Source of the DNA: Prorocentrum cordatum
Lineage: Eukaryota; Sar; Dinophyceae; Prorocentrales; Prorocentraceae
Assembly: GCA_963575745.1 (NCBI GenBank)
Contig: CAUYUJ010018538.1
Coordinates: 310,046-374,045, forward strand
DNA: 64,000 bases
Direction: 5' to 3'
Below, piece after piece: positions 42,673-54,000 of this stretch (positions within the stretch are counted from its first letter, which is position 1; the number at the start of each line of letters is the position of its first letter). The position numbers and the translations under genes were made by a program. The notes beneath the pieces are model-generated. The model was not told the origin of the DNA, searched no databases, and was given only the letters and a program-made list of their open reading frames with translations.

Positions 42673-43550
42673 TCTCCGGGGCTCGGCCCGCTCATCTACT
42701 ACGACTCCTGAGGCTGCGCCTTTCCGTGCCGCCTCTCTGTAAGCACGACAGGTTCTTCCGGGTACGAGTGACATACATATATGCATATGTGTATACACAT
42801 ATACATATATGTGTGTATGCGTATCACCTCTCCTGGTCCGTGTCCTTCCTCGTACGCCTCCGCCTGGCCCATCGGTATCAGTTGTTCGGCATGTGCCACC
42901 TTTAGTTATTGCAGAAGTGTCTGCTCTGCTCTGCAGATCACTTCTACTGCCTGCGATTATGTTGGGTGCCCGCGGCCTGGCCTTCATAAGCTCGGCAAGG
43001 GAGAGGATGTCTTTTCTTATTTCCATTTCCTGTCCCCTGACGTTTCGCGTTGTCCCCCCCCCCCCCCCGCCTGGCGCCCCCCCCCCGGCGCGCTCGGACC
43101 CAAGGGCTGGTTGTCCCAGCGTTTCGTGACACTGGGTTTGGAGGCTCACTTGCGGGATCAGCTGCCCGCTTGCTTGGATTCCAGGTATGATGCGCGTGCG
43201 ATGTTTGAGTTTTTGTTGTTCAAACTTTGTAGACAGCGGGCTGACTGGGGGCTTGAACAGCGCGGCAGATCTGTCGGTCCCAGGGCGTTTATATATGCTT
43301 GAAACAAGCAGTGGACCCGGCTGGTGTTTGATCTGGCCCATTTGCATCACTCCGCTTGGTGAGGTCGATGTTCATTCGTGCGTGAGAGCATTTTCCCGCA
43401 ATGTTGCACAGATGGGGCATCGGGCGCCACAGTGCTGATTGAAGCGTCGTATTATCGAATCGCCGTTTGCGTCAGTCGCGTTCTCTCCGTGGCTTTTTTT
43501 TCCTGCACCTTTTCTCTGGCTTGTCAGCAAGTGAAAAATCAAGCAATGCC
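41060..43550. other. no supported gene
   Basis: Complex, partly purine-rich DNA with GGA runs (42183-42245), (CT)n (42643-42670) and a TATGCATATGTGTATACACA-type tract (42775-42815). A 553-codon minus-strand frame (42601-40940) overlaps plus-strand frames and has low-complexity composition, so I do not call it. Confidence 0.45.
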
Positions 43551-43674
43551 GTAATCGAGTCGAGGGGAAAGCCCTTCCCTTTAATCCCTCCCCCGTCGGC
43601 GAGGGGGCGGGGGTTGGGGAGGGGGTGCGCGGAGGATTCCGGGGAGGAAAGAATGGGGGTCAGATGCACATCCC

Positions 43675-44300
43675 ACCCCGGGTGTCCCGGGGCCTCTGAA
43701 AGTACCCTCAAACGCCAAGAGCGTCCCAAGAGGCACCCCAGATGGTCCAAGAGCGTCCGCCATTGGCCAACGATCGGTCCAAAACGCTTTTGCGCCCTGC
43801 AGGTTGCCTCGAGGCCTCGAAGACGCCCCAAGGGCACTCCGCTCCAGGAGCCCACGAGGCCCAAGAGGCCTCCAGGACTGCCCAGGTGGCCTCCGCGCCA
43901 GGACTCCACGGACACTCCCGCGAGGGCCCCACGCGGCCAAATTCGTTGATTGTCCCTTGGTATTGTAGATAGAGGCGGTTTCGCCTTTTTCACTTCCCGC
44001 CGCTCCAGAGCGGCGCAGGAGACCCCCCGAATCGCCCCAAGACGGCCGAAGAGGTCCCCGACGGGGCTTCAGGACAGCCCAAGAAGACCCCAGGACGGCC
44101 CAAAACGCCTCCAAGACGGCCCAAGAGACCCCCACAAACCGGTTCCAAGAGCGTGCCCAAGCTGGAGGCCCGAACGGACATTTCGAGCCCGTGGCCCCAC
44201 GAGAAAGACCCACAAAAGGTCCAGCAGAAGCCCACGGAGGCCTCCAAGAGGCTCCCAAAAAGCCCCCAAGAGGCCCTCAAGTTCTTCACCAAAGGCCCCC
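43675..44300. repeat. minisatellite, CCAAGAGGCCCC type
   Basis: Degenerate 10-13-base units (CCAAGAGCG, CCAAGAGGC, CCCAAGACGG). The same family occurs at 58080-59100, and both are preceded by a pyrimidine-rich segment with TTTAATCCCTCCCCC or similar. Confidence 0.85.
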
Positions 44301-44309
44301 GAGATCCTT

Positions 44310-44530
44310 CCGAAGCGGCAGCAACCGTTTCAGTAACAGGCAAGCGTTGCAGAAAACGAAAAAGCGTTTCAGTAACAGGCCCAATCGTTTCAGAAACAAG
44401 GGAACTCGTTTCAACAACCAACCCCACCAGTTTCAGTTATATGAAACAGTGTTCCAACAAGATGCCGTACCCGCTTCAGTACGCGTCTCAATAACGAGCG
44501 GTACTTGTTTCAGCAACAAGGAAACGCGTG
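44310..44530. repeat. degenerate GTTTCAGNAACA repeat
   Basis: Units such as CGTTTCAGTAACAGGC, CGTTTCAGAAACAAGG and TGTTTCAGCAACAAGG are spaced ~25-30 bases apart. Confidence 0.7.
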
Positions 44531-44539
44531 AAGACACGG

Positions 44540-45421
44540 CCTTTCGGCTTTTCGTCGATTACCTTAGCCGCCCCAGCAGCATCACCACCGAGCTCGATTG
44601 AAGGGGAGCGCTGCCGCTTGACTGCCCCATAACGGACAATATCCATGAGTTGGCCGGCCGGGTCCGTAAACCAGCTGTGTGCTCCATGTGACAATATTGT
44701 TTATCGCGTCGTTCCTTACAATGTTGTTGAAATGCTCGTCGATGTTTTTCTCGAAGAACACGGTGGGCTGACCTTGAGGGCGAGAGTGGAGGATGGAGGT
44801 GTCAAGGGGGGCACGCACAAGAATGAACATATCAGTGGGCCTCGTTTTACCGCTGCACGGGTACGATCACGCTTGCCTGTATTAACCCGCTGTGGGCTGG
44901 ACTCCTTGCACCATGAGTGCAAGCGTGAACATGCGGGTGCGTGCGTGCGCGCGCATGCATTGAGTCCATGCGTCGATCCAAGATTAGCCGCCCCCCAACA
45001 ACAATGTTCGAACGAACGGTTTTGATCAGGGCACAGGGGCACATGGAATGAACATGTTCAGTTCGTCCGTGGCCCCGGTGGAAGGAATATTTGCATTGAG
45101 TAGCTTTCTTATGTCAACTCGATCGACTGTACTAAAATATAATCATATTTGTTCACGCCAGTGGATTCCCCACAAGCAGGGACCTCAGACTATGATCCCA
45201 GCCTCGGTTTTGATCGACCAGCGGGGACATGGGCCACAACGCCGTATTTACAGTGCATTCCCACCATGCAAAAAATACGCAAGCTTTACATAAGCTGTAA
45301 GCTCGCGGGTTATGCAGTTTATTTGTTGTATATGTGGGAACTCATTATTACCAGCGGAGATTGTATATAAAAATACCCCGTCAAGCAAGCCACCCATGCG
45401 CATCGCCGAATAATAGATGGT
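44540..45421. other. lower-GC complex DNA, no recognised gene
   Basis: Composition shifts to lower GC here and stays so through the LINE region. Open frames of 80-130 codons exist, none recognised. Confidence 0.45.
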
Positions 45422-46408
45422 ATGTCGTACTTATTGATAAATTCGTTGATGAATTTGTGTTTGACGTCGTCCTTCTGCAAAGCAGTTTTGTCCATGCGTT
45501 TCGTTCGGTGTGTTTGCTGCGTGCTGAACTCGATGTCCATATCCGCCATAAGAAGAAAATGGTGGGTATTAAGTGCGAATGTATGGCTGCTCGATGGTGC
45601 CGTATCGTATGGCAGTGTACAGTACGAAACCATACATTACGTAATGCAGTACACATTGCATGCATGTGGGGTGCATTATTGTATACGAGCATATAGGATA
45701 CCACCATATGCTGGGAAAAGGGTCGGTGAAACATCACATCCAGGGCCATATACTTTGCCATATATGTGGCTGTGTACGGTATTACAGCTACTTCCACACA
45801 CTGACCCTCCAACGCCGCAATCCCCAAGCTACCAACATGTGCAGATTCTTACCAACCAGCTTGTGCAGACCACTCCGAACACGCCGCAACCACCCAGGCT
45901 CAACCCTTCCACCTTCCAATCCCTCAACCACCAGCATGTGCCGACTCTCATCCACCAGCTTGTGCAGACTAGCGCAAAGTTGCAACAATTATTTAAATTA
46001 AACAATCCAACCTCCCAAACGCCCAACCACCAACATATGCAGACTCTCTCCCACCAACATTTTCAGACACGACCAAGCCCGCCGCAACCGCCCATACTGA
46101 AGCCTCCAACCCCGCAATCCCCAAACCACCAGCATGTGCAGACCCTCATCTACCAATTTGTGCACACCACGGAGTGGACGAAAACATCACATTTCTACGG
46201 TATGAAGACCAATTGGGATGGAATGGATATGGTAATGGAAATGCCGATCTTCGGGTACCGGGTGTTCTTCAGACGTGATGGGAAAGGTGTTGTTAGATGC
46301 GTGTGTAAGCGCACTACAATTAGTACTATTGTATACGGCGATTGGTTTCCCAAATTGGGCATGCTACATTCAAAAATGGCTCAAGGGCTTCAGAGCTCAA
46401 GGGCTTAA
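45422..46408 (+). CDS. LINE-type amino-terminal ORF fragment with R-V-G-E-T-S-H-P-G-P motif
   Basis: A 328-codon frame. Residues ~100-109 read RVGETSHPGP, the short signature I know from the amino end of dinoflagellate LINE polyproteins. Residues ~115-250 are tandem H-Q-H-V-Q-T-L-I-H-Q-L-V-Q-T segments encoded by a ~90-bp DNA repeat. Residues ~278-312 contain IFGYRVFF...RCVCKRTTIST, which recurs at residues ~154-180 of the frame at 48342. It is therefore related to the LINE copy downstream but has its blocks in another order, suggesting a rearranged or second 5' end. Its function is unknown. The true start is uncertain. Confidence 0.5.
   Translation: MSYLLINSLMNLCLTSSFCKAVLSMRFVRCVCCVLNSMSISAIRRKWWVLSANVWLLDGAVSYGSVQYETIHYVMQYTLHACGVHYCIRAYRIPPYAGKRVGETSHPGPYTLPYMWLCTVLQLLPHTDPPTPQSPSYQHVQILTNQLVQTTPNTPQPPRLNPSTFQSLNHQHVPTLIHQLVQTSAKLQQLFKLNNPTSQTPNHQHMQTLSHQHFQTRPSPPQPPILKPPTPQSPNHQHVQTLIYQFVHTTEWTKTSHFYGMKTNWDGMDMVMEMPIFGYRVFFRRDGKGVVRCVCKRTTISTIVYGDWFPKLGMLHSKMAQGLQSSRA
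45800..46165. repeat. ~90-bp tandem repeat within the LINE-like ORF
   Basis: About four imperfect copies with CAACCACCAGCATGTGCAGA and CCACCAGCTTGTGCAGAC. The unit keeps phase, so the frame stays open. Confidence 0.75.
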
Positions 46409-47030
46409 GGGCTCCACTTCCCCTTACCCTTACTACCATCTTTTGTCACTCACTGTACTGACACTTTCACTCACTACCTACACCCCTTTATCCACCCCCT
46501 CTCACACTACACGATACTTTGGGACTGTGCCGAACAACTGTGCCGACAAATGGTATGGCGAAGGATCATCACCGCCGTCACCGCTGTGGATTGGGGTGGC
46601 TGGGGCACTTCATTCTGGGGGTTGGCATCTACATACAGCAGTGCGGGGGACCACGGCCTACATGGCGACCTTGCCGAAGGAATGTTGGCGGGCTACAACT
46701 CACGCAACCATGGTATGTACCGGAATGGAGCCCGAGTACTATGCATACCCAGGGTTCGGGCCATGGACGTTGAGCTGGGGTTGGTGTCTTTTGGGCGTGG
46801 TATTCGGTGCTGTGATCAGTGGCTTGTTGGTGAAGCAATATGGGGTCCCACGTCAAAATATGCGGTTTGTCTCGGAGGCCGACCGTAACCACCTCGACTT
46901 CGTCCACTACGTTCGGGCTGGGGGACCGCCAGCAATACGGGACATGGCCCAACAAGCGGGAGTGTCCGAAACCGTGTTGTTGACCAGAGTCTTTCTCGGC
47001 ATGCCCGTGGCATCACCACCTGGACTCTGA
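46275..47030 (+). CDS. hypothetical protein with two hydrophobic segments
   Basis: A 251-codon frame overlapping the end of the preceding one. It has a hydrophobic stretch at residues ~5-25 and a clear transmembrane-like segment at ~165-187 (WGWCLLGVVFGAVISGLLV), followed by a charged tail (SEADRNHLDFVHYVR). Composition is not repeat-like. I recognise no family. It lies between two LINE 5' regions, so it may be part of the same element; a chance frame cannot be excluded. Confidence 0.35.
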   Translation: MMGKVLLDACVSALQLVLLYTAIGFPNWACYIQKWLKGFRAQGLKGSTSPYPYYHLLSLTVLTLSLTTYTPLSTPSHTTRYFGTVPNNCADKWYGEGSSPPSPLWIGVAGALHSGGWHLHTAVRGTTAYMATLPKECWRATTHATMVCTGMEPEYYAYPGFGPWTLSWGWCLLGVVFGAVISGLLVKQYGVPRQNMRFVSEADRNHLDFVHYVRAGGPPAIRDMAQQAGVSETVLLTRVFLGMPVASPPGL

Positions 47031-47050
47031 GGTGTTCGCTCCCGGACACA

Positions 47051-48292
47051 ATGTGCAACGCGAATTTGTACGTATACCCGTTTGGTAATGTATTTGGTAC
47101 GTGTACTATTGTTTCGGTGTGTGGTTCCAATCTCGGGGTTTTTCGGATGGGTAGCGGCACCCACCCAAACATCATCGGCGACAGTTTCACCAACACCATC
47201 CGTGCGTATTCCGGGCCATCGGCGACCGCATCGTGGACGTCACCTTCGACATTTGTGACGGTGAACAGGAATCCGACGATAGATCAGGTAACGACCTCCG
47301 ATAAGACGTCCATTACGGCTCCACCGACTTGCCGGAATTTGACGATGGATAAAGTTTCTGCGTGCGTATGTTTGTGCGGTGATGCAGTTGGAATGAGATT
47401 TACGGATGCGTTGCCTATTTATGGTAATGGTCATGAATACGCCAATTCCGACCCTTTTACCATGTACAACACCATCCTGATCTACGATTTGCGGCAATCG
47501 ACATCGGTTTTCTCGACGGTTTTGAAACAATGTGGAGTGACGGCGCGGGGTGTTCTGACTATGATTCCGGCTCCGCCCCCGACTCCGGCAGCGACCTCCC
47601 ATACTGCGGCAGCTACATCAAAACGATGCTATGCGACTTCGGTATGTATGCCGGTGCGGGAGGTTAATAGCATAAAGAATACTTTACCGCGCGCACCTCC
47701 AGGTAGACACCTTCCTGCCCCAATTCCTCCGCCCGCCCCGTTTACCCCCGAGACGGAATCATACATGAGTTTTTCTGTGGGCCCTCTTAGCGAATCTATT
47801 GGGATCGTCTGCGACATCCTCGCTGGAGCTTCGGATGACAAGGCCACCAGGGAAAGATTCAAAGGCAATTCCCAAAATAGATCCGACGGGGCCCCAGACG
47901 CAAAGCTTCCGACCGTGCGGCCGACTGCCTCTAAGACTCCAGAAAACGATTTTCCGACTCCTGCTGACAATTCTGCTAGCAGATCGTACCATCGTCTCTC
48001 TTTCCGACTCTCACCCCGATCCCTGTTCCGACTCTTGCTCCGACCTTGGCATCCGACGATATTTCCGACTTTGGTGCGGCACCCCTCTGCAGCTCTACGT
48101 TTCGAGGGGCCCTGGGAACTCCGGCAATGGATTCTCAATCTTGTTATGCCAAGTCTGATTCCATCGTTCATGGCTTACCCGATAGAAACTCAATTTGAGT
48201 GTGGTTGCGGTTCCGGAGCTCCTTTTGAGGGTTTGGAAGTTTGTTCAGATCTCCCATCTTTCCATGGAGGTTCTTTTAAGAAGTCAATTTAG
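47051..48292 (+). CDS. hypothetical ORF between LINE amino-terminal regions
   Basis: A 413-codon frame, Thr/Ser/Pro-rich in its first half and with a Pro-rich linker (residues ~218-238). No domain is recognised. Another phase in the same stretch gives Asp/Ser-rich acidic repeats (for example DSHPDPCSDSCSD near 48010), so the frame used by the element is uncertain. Probably an upstream, non-catalytic part of the LINE; inference from position only. Confidence 0.3.
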   Translation: MCNANLYVYPFGNVFGTCTIVSVCGSNLGVFRMGSGTHPNIIGDSFTNTIRAYSGPSATASWTSPSTFVTVNRNPTIDQVTTSDKTSITAPPTCRNLTMDKVSACVCLCGDAVGMRFTDALPIYGNGHEYANSDPFTMYNTILIYDLRQSTSVFSTVLKQCGVTARGVLTMIPAPPPTPAATSHTAAATSKRCYATSVCMPVREVNSIKNTLPRAPPGRHLPAPIPPPAPFTPETESYMSFSVGPLSESIGIVCDILAGASDDKATRERFKGNSQNRSDGAPDAKLPTVRPTASKTPENDFPTPADNSASRSYHRLSFRLSPRSLFRLLLRPWHPTIFPTLVRHPSAALRFEGPWELRQWILNLVMPSLIPSFMAYPIETQFECGCGSGAPFEGLEVCSDLPSFHGGSFKKSI

Positions 48293-48341
48293 TTTAATGT
48301 GCCCAACTCGACCTCCTCTCTCCCGACACTTGCTCTGATTC

Positions 48342-49175
48342 TTGCTTCGACTCTTGCCAATTGCAGGTGCTGTTTCTTACAACACGCCCGGCCTGCCCGT
48401 TGTTTTCAACGGCTCTGGCGCTGACTCAGAGGTTCTCGCCGACGGAGATGATAGGGAAGACGTTTCCACCGGCACCACCACCAACGGTTGCATCAGCACG
48501 GACGTTGGCGTCTACACCAATATTGACGCTAGCTCCCACGACGTCAGCATCCATTCTTATACGGACGCCCATGCTCGCGCTCACGACGATATTACATCGA
48601 ACATGATTGGGATGCAAACCTTAACCACGGCACGGATGTGTAATTCCGATACCCGCTTGGTTACGACAATAAATACGTGTTTCACGAGGGTCTCCAATAC
48701 CAGCGGTACGACGTCTATAAGAGACATGGCTTCGAGTGCCAATATGTTCAAAAACACAGCAGCCGCCATGTATGTACAAAATGTTGCGTGGGAGCTGCAA
48801 ATTTTCGGATATCGGGTATTCTTCATCAATAATGGGTGTTGTGGTGCACGGTGCATTTGCAAACGCATGACAATCGGAACGAAAATGTATTTTTGGACGT
48901 CGCCAAGAAGTCTGGCTATGCGGTCAAAAGCAGATAAGATGCTCTCACGAGTATCAAACAAATACGTTTTGCCAAATAAACTATCACCTTGGTATGGCGT
49001 TCGCGTGGGGCCTTCACTGGATGAAGCGTTCGCAAAACATGCCCATATTTTACCATACATAGTTTCACCATCGCATGGGGTGCGCATCGGGGAAGCTCAA
49101 AACCCTGGACCTACACGAGATGAAGCCATCGCAGCTTTTACGAGCGTTGGGTGTCGCTATGGGTACACCCTCTGA
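48342..49175 (+). CDS. LINE amino-terminal ORF, RIGEAQNPGP
   Basis: A 277-codon frame. Residues ~154-180 (IFGYRVFFINN...CICKRMTIGT) match the block near 46250. Residues 248-257 are RIGEAQNPGP, followed by TRDEAIAAFTSVG, the first of three similar segments. The others are in neighbouring phases: ARRRAMAALGEIGF near 49290 and RDQALSALRELGI near 49960. Role unknown; in this element class the region lies ahead of the RT and is not catalytic as far as I know. The frame change near 49140 shows decay. Confidence 0.55.
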   Translation: MLRLLPIAGAVSYNTPGLPVVFNGSGADSEVLADGDDREDVSTGTTTNGCISTDVGVYTNIDASSHDVSIHSYTDAHARAHDDITSNMIGMQTLTTARMCNSDTRLVTTINTCFTRVSNTSGTTSIRDMASSANMFKNTAAAMYVQNVAWELQIFGYRVFFINNGCCGARCICKRMTIGTKMYFWTSPRSLAMRSKADKMLSRVSNKYVLPNKLSPWYGVRVGPSLDEAFAKHAHILPYIVSPSHGVRIGEAQNPGPTRDEAIAAFTSVGCRYGYTL

Positions 49176-49733
49176 TCAACCCCGACCACCACAACCTCTT
49201 CAACACCAAGCATCTCCTTCAAGTACCACCGCAATTACTGGGCACGGTATTAATCTACATTCAATTCCCATGCCAGATGGGGCACTCGAAGCCCGGCGAC
49301 GCGCTATGGCAGCATTGGGGGAAATCGGTTTCAATGTCGCAACAACTACGGCCTCAACGACTGCGGGTCCGACGATGATGCGATCTTTTACGATTCCGAC
49401 TCTGGTTGCACCGATTTCGGTCCTTGACCCGGTGCGGGGAAAAAATCCAATTCGAAATATTGAACGTCCCCCGCATGAACCCTTGTCCCCAGGAAGAGAA
49501 GATTATGAGCCACCTCCGCCTCCGATCCTTTCCGCCCCGCTGCTTCCGCTTGCCGACCCACTCGCACACTTGCCAATCCCGCCCCCCGTCGATCCTGGCC
49601 ATGTCAGAAGCTCTGCCGACGACGACGTTTCTCCGACCTACCATTCTTGTCTTTCTCATTACCCGGACAGCGAACCAGGCCAGAGCGAGCTCGCAAGTGC
49701 TGAGAACCACCCGGAGCACGACCTCCCCCAGCA

Positions 49734-50669
49734 TTGGTAGGTCCGACTGCTGCTCTCCCACGCCCTTCGAATCTCCACGACGTCCTTTTACCTCCCGCGC
49801 CTACCCCCACGATGCTTGGTCCTTCATCATCAGTTCAACCCCCGAACGTCGCTCCGACCCAAACGAAACCCCCACTCCCTTCCACTTCGGGGGTTAGCCC
49901 CCTCGGCAATTCTACTCCCAATGATGGCTACAACAACCACGAAGCCCCAAAGATCTCCCGCGATCAGGCCCTGTCTGCTCTCCGCGAGTTGGGTATCGTG
50001 CCCGGCACGGCTACCCCTGAAGGGCCTCTTACCCCAGTGGCTGATCCTTTTGGTCCGTGTGGTCCGTCAGCACTTTTTTCGGGTCGGGTTGCACCAATCC
50101 TTCCACCTACGACCTATGGCACTGGAATGTTGGCTTGCGACAGTGGGGCTATGAGCGATCTAGAGGACGAAGATCCTGACGACCCCCTTCCCCAAGTACT
50201 CCCCCTTCACCCGCCCCACTCTGACCAACCACCGATCCCACCTCAAGAGCCACCGCATATCGACCCCGACGCCGACCCCAGACCACCGACAGAAGGATGG
50301 TTTACCCAGGCGATTGGTGAGGACCTTCGGGTATTTGTGCCGACTCGCGACGCTCGATGGTCAGTGCTGTCCATCTTGAATCTCTTAGACCGGATTCCCC
50401 TTGGTACCCCGGGGGACGAAGCAATGCAACTTATACGGCGACATAAATGGTCTAAACTATTCGTGCCGCTCTTGTGGGCGGCCGCGGGGGACAACAACGA
50501 CGAGCCATTATTACAGTGGTTACTCCAAGTACTCGAACGATACGGCGGCACGTTTGAGGCTGTGGGTGAAAGAATCAATGCAGAATCTCTTCGGAGAGGC
50601 TTTCATGCACTCCGGGGGCTTTCAGACAACTTGGGGTTCTGGATGCGCCTGGTCTTCGAAGATGGCTAA
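49734..50669 (+). pseudogene. LINE copy 1, linker and pre-RT domain
   Basis: A 311-codon frame: Pro-rich region, RDQALSALRELGI, an acidic MSDLEDEDPDDPLP segment (paralogous to MSDLDNDSDDDG at 54787) and a conserved block LLDRIPLGTPGDEAMQLIRR...FVPLLWAAAGDNNDEPLLQW. That block matches LVDSIPIGANNATIMDFVEQ...IPIFWTAAGADDN in copy 2. The next part continues in another phase after 50669. Confidence 0.7.
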
Positions 50670-50695
50670 TCGAACAAAGGTTTGGTAGGGACGAT

Positions 50696-51290
50696 TTGCC
50701 GGAGGGGCATTACATCAACAAAGATACCCAAAACTACCTTATGAACAATGCGGCGAATAGTGATGCTGACGTCATGTTGCTGGAAGCCGGCATCCTGGCA
50801 TCCGCTGTGTGTTTGCACGAAACACCGCATCTTCGCCGCTACCTTGCAGTGCTCCATCAACAAGTTTCGTCAAGATCGCTGGCCCGCCAACCACCACAGC
50901 GGCCGTCGGGGACACAACCAGGACATCGAACTCGAACTCCCTACAACATCCCACGGCCCAATGGTTCGGGCCATATTGCGGGAGTGCCGGATGGGTGGCT
51001 ACATCTGCGGACGATCAATATGCGCGAGTATATGGAACAACACATACCGATTTGTAAACAGATTCCGACATGCATCCGGGGACCCTGGCTGCGCATTTTG
51101 ACGCAGGTACTACACGAAGTGGAGATATCTACGGTGCTCTGGGAGATCAACCCTTTGCGAGTGGAGAAATGCCAGCAAGCGTGGAAACTACAATACTCTT
51201 ACCCCGCCTCTTACTTCATCACACTGCCCGGGGGGGGGGGCAGGCGAGCGGGAAGTAAAACAGCGAGTGGCTTGGTTCGACAATGGGGAG
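50696..51290 (+). pseudogene. LINE copy 1, pre-RT segment
   Basis: Continues the polyprotein in another phase: LLEAGILASAVCLHETPHLR matches IIERIYIAIFVGLYKTPELR of copy 2, and IRGPWLRILTQVLHEVEIS matches IREPFLLILTLCLAEIKRT. A run of ten G at about 51229-51238 coincides with the phase change to the RT frame. Confidence 0.7.
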
Positions 51291-52650
51291 GGGAACAAAT
51301 TGTACGAGTTTGGTCGTAAGAGCAACAAGGCTGGCGAGAGCAGCAAAGCATCGGGTCGACAGAAGATCTCTGAGAGGACAAAAGTTGATCGAGGTATGGG
51401 TTTGGTAAACATGGGTGAACTCAGCCATGCAGCCCGCCCCCTGAGCTCCCCAGGGCTCGCTCCAGGGACCCAAGAGACCCTTGACGAACTTTGCGACACC
51501 AAACTCCGCCCGCCTCGTCCCTCCGAACCGTTCCTTCCAGAGTTTACGCAATTCCGACCCCGCGCCAACATACGATTGGACAGGCAAATCTTCGCGGATG
51601 TGCTGCGCCGATGTCGACGGGGGCAAAGTGCGGGATTGCGGGGTGGGAGGTATGAGTATGTCAAAATACGCATGGAAGATAATGTTGTTTTTGATGCTCT
51701 TGGCGACGTGGTTGAAAGACTCGCCCAAGCACGCATCCCAGACGACATTCGCGACTTCCTCCACGTTTCTACGCTGACCGCTCTCAAAAAAAAACCCAAC
51801 AACAAGATATAGGGCATTGCTGCTGGAGACACATTCCGCCGGCTGGTGGCAAAAACACTTGCCAGACAACACCAACATGAATTTCGAGACATGGTCCGGC
51901 CATTGAACATTGGACTCAGCGACAAGAGCGGCACTGATTCTGCAATACACTTCCTGCAGTACCTTACAGATGCGAAGCCCGAAAAGGTTATTGTAAGCAT
52001 TGATGGGGTGGGTGCTTTCGACCACGTGTGCAGAACACGGATATTCGATTTTTTTTGGCGAATCCCACCTTACACGGCAGAATACCGTTTGCGCGAATGT
52101 GGTATGAGATTACGTCTAAAATCCGATGGGTGGATGAACACGGGAAGTTTTCCATATATTGCAGAGGGACTGCGGGGAACAAGGAGATGCGTTAATGCCG
52201 GCCTTGTTCTGCCGGGGCATCGATGTTGCATTCAAAAAGATCCGAAATGGCCGACCGCCGGGCGCAGAGGTCATTGCATATCTCGATGACATCTACGTCG
52301 TGCGCGACCCAGACGAGGTTTGTTACGCGCTCGACTTGGTGCAACGAGAACTGTCCACCTCGTGCCACAGCGACGTCAACCTTGGGAAACTGGCGATCTG
52401 GGGCCCTACTCTTGCACCATGCCCAGCGGAACTTACTAACACCTCGCCGGACGCATGGAAATGCGAGAAGCCCGACAACGAACGAGGCATCAAGATTTTT
52501 GGAACACCGTTTGGAACGGACGCTTTCGTGGAAGCATTTGGGGCACGATCGGCTTGTGAGAGGGAGAAGCTACTACGCTATGTCCCACAGCTCTCCCCTC
52601 CCTACAAGCAGCGTGGTTTATGCTCTACTTTTGCGCTGCACCTAGGGTAA
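51267..52650 (+). pseudogene. LINE copy 1, reverse transcriptase
   Basis: The RT synthesises element DNA from its RNA at the target site. GMGLVNMGELSHAARPLSSP and LAPGTQETLDELCDTKLRPP lead into the fingers; an in-frame TAG at 51810 sits just before GIAAGDTFRRLVAKTLARQ. Motif A is VIVSIDGVGAFDHV (Asp near 52002). After a phase change near 52160 come EQGDALMPALF (motif B region) and the catalytic YLDD at 52279-52290, then HSDVNLGKLAIWGP. The order and motifs are those of a LINE RT. At least one stop and one frameshift make it non-functional. Confidence 0.85.
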
Positions 52651-53260
52651 ACCACTTGCTCAGGACATTGCCGCCGCGCCATGCGCGAATAGCAACAGCA
52701 TCGCACGACGAGAGCATCTTAAATGTGTTTTGCAACCTATTTGGCATCGCGACTCCGGAGTCATGGAGCTTCGATCTGCATGGGGTTACATACGACAACG
52801 TGGTTGCTCAAGCGGCCCCCCCCTACGGTTCGGAGGACTAGGATTACGGGATTCGGCAAGGATTGTTCCAGCTGCTTTCTGGCCGGAATTGTTATGGCGA
52901 TTCCCTGGGCTGGGGCAGAATATGGTTTTCCATCTTACGACACTCCGAACTAATCTTGCAGACGAGGTGCCCCGGGGGCCGGCGTGCCTCCTTCACGCAA
53001 AACGTGCCGGGAACGTGTGGAGAAAGGGGGTTGGGCAGAACATTTTGCATGGCATGACATTGCAACCGGCTTCCGGCCGCCTGAAGCCCCTGACCCCATG
53101 GGCACATGGATCGCAATTCCATGCATCCAATGTTTTAGAGAAAACGGCGCAGGAACAACTTCGACAAACATTACCCGCAGAACTCTTCATGGCGAATACA
53201 AGCTCTCGTGGAAAATCACGCTGCAATCGCGTATGGGTCCATATGTTAGCGTATGATTGA
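52620..53260 (+). pseudogene. LINE copy 1, post-RT region
   Basis: MLYFCAAPRVNHLLRTLPP in one phase, then after a C8 run near 52818 PLRFGGLGLRDSARIVPAAF in another, ending in HGSQFHASNVLEKT. The same blocks occur at 57680-57960 and 59650-59690 in copy 2. Confidence 0.8.
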
Positions 53261-54000
53261 CAATCTGCCCTACACTTCCCGGTACGACAACAACGATACA
53301 CTGAAATATGCGGCGCGGCGACGACTAGGACTCTTGCACTGACGTGCGACGGACCTGACCCGCACGGGTTTTCCCGACTTGCCGACAACGACGGTGCCCG
53401 CCTCCACGCACGGCATACAAAAATGGTGTCGGTATGGAGGCAAGTATTTACGGAGGTTGGGGGTCATGTGCCACATGGTAATGTTGAGCGTTTCCTCCGG
53501 CACACTTACATCCCTGTGCCGGCTGGGGATTTGCAAAGACTTGATTTTATTGTTCCGGGGGTTATCGGTTGCTCATGCTCGTGCCCCTGTTTTGCGATGT
53601 ATGTGTGATGTCTCCAATCTCCCGCAGCGGCAAACCCCGACCAGGAACGAGCAATCAAGAAGAGCGCTTATTGACGAACGAAGAGAATAAGAATAATGCC
53701 ACGCACCAGGAGATGCGACGACAGTGTTGGGGAAAGTATTATCATTGGGGTCTGAAGTATATGGCAGATGGGGAAGGCAATCCATTTTGTCAGTGCCTGC
53801 TCTAGTTTATGCACACACGCGCGGTATGCACGCACGCGTCCGTGAAGGCGCCGCTTCAGGCCTCCTCCACCGATGGTGGAGGATGTTAGGCATAACCTTA
53901 GAGTCCGCTATCGCGTATGCTGTTTTGCACGACGGGGCCGACCTACAGGACACACCGCTGGAGGCGGTACCTGGGTTGGCCGACCTTGCGATCGTGTCAT
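53261..54000 (+). pseudogene. LINE copy 1, carboxy-terminal domain
   Basis: In three phases: VWRQVFTEVGGHVPHGNVER and YIPVPAGDLQRLDFIVPG (53423 on), SPISRSGKPRPGTSNQEERL (53600 on) and SEVYGRWGRQSILSVPALVY...LLHRWWRMLGITLE (53745-53995). The last is a conserved Trp-rich block shared by all three other 3' ends in this window. It ends DLAIV and runs directly into the TCC tract. Confidence 0.8.

Noticed and set aside
46370-46400. Spliced-leader relic (AAAATGGCTCAAGG)
   Set aside because: Only about ten bases resemble the end of the dinoflagellate spliced leader, and GCTCAAGG is locally duplicated; too weak to call.
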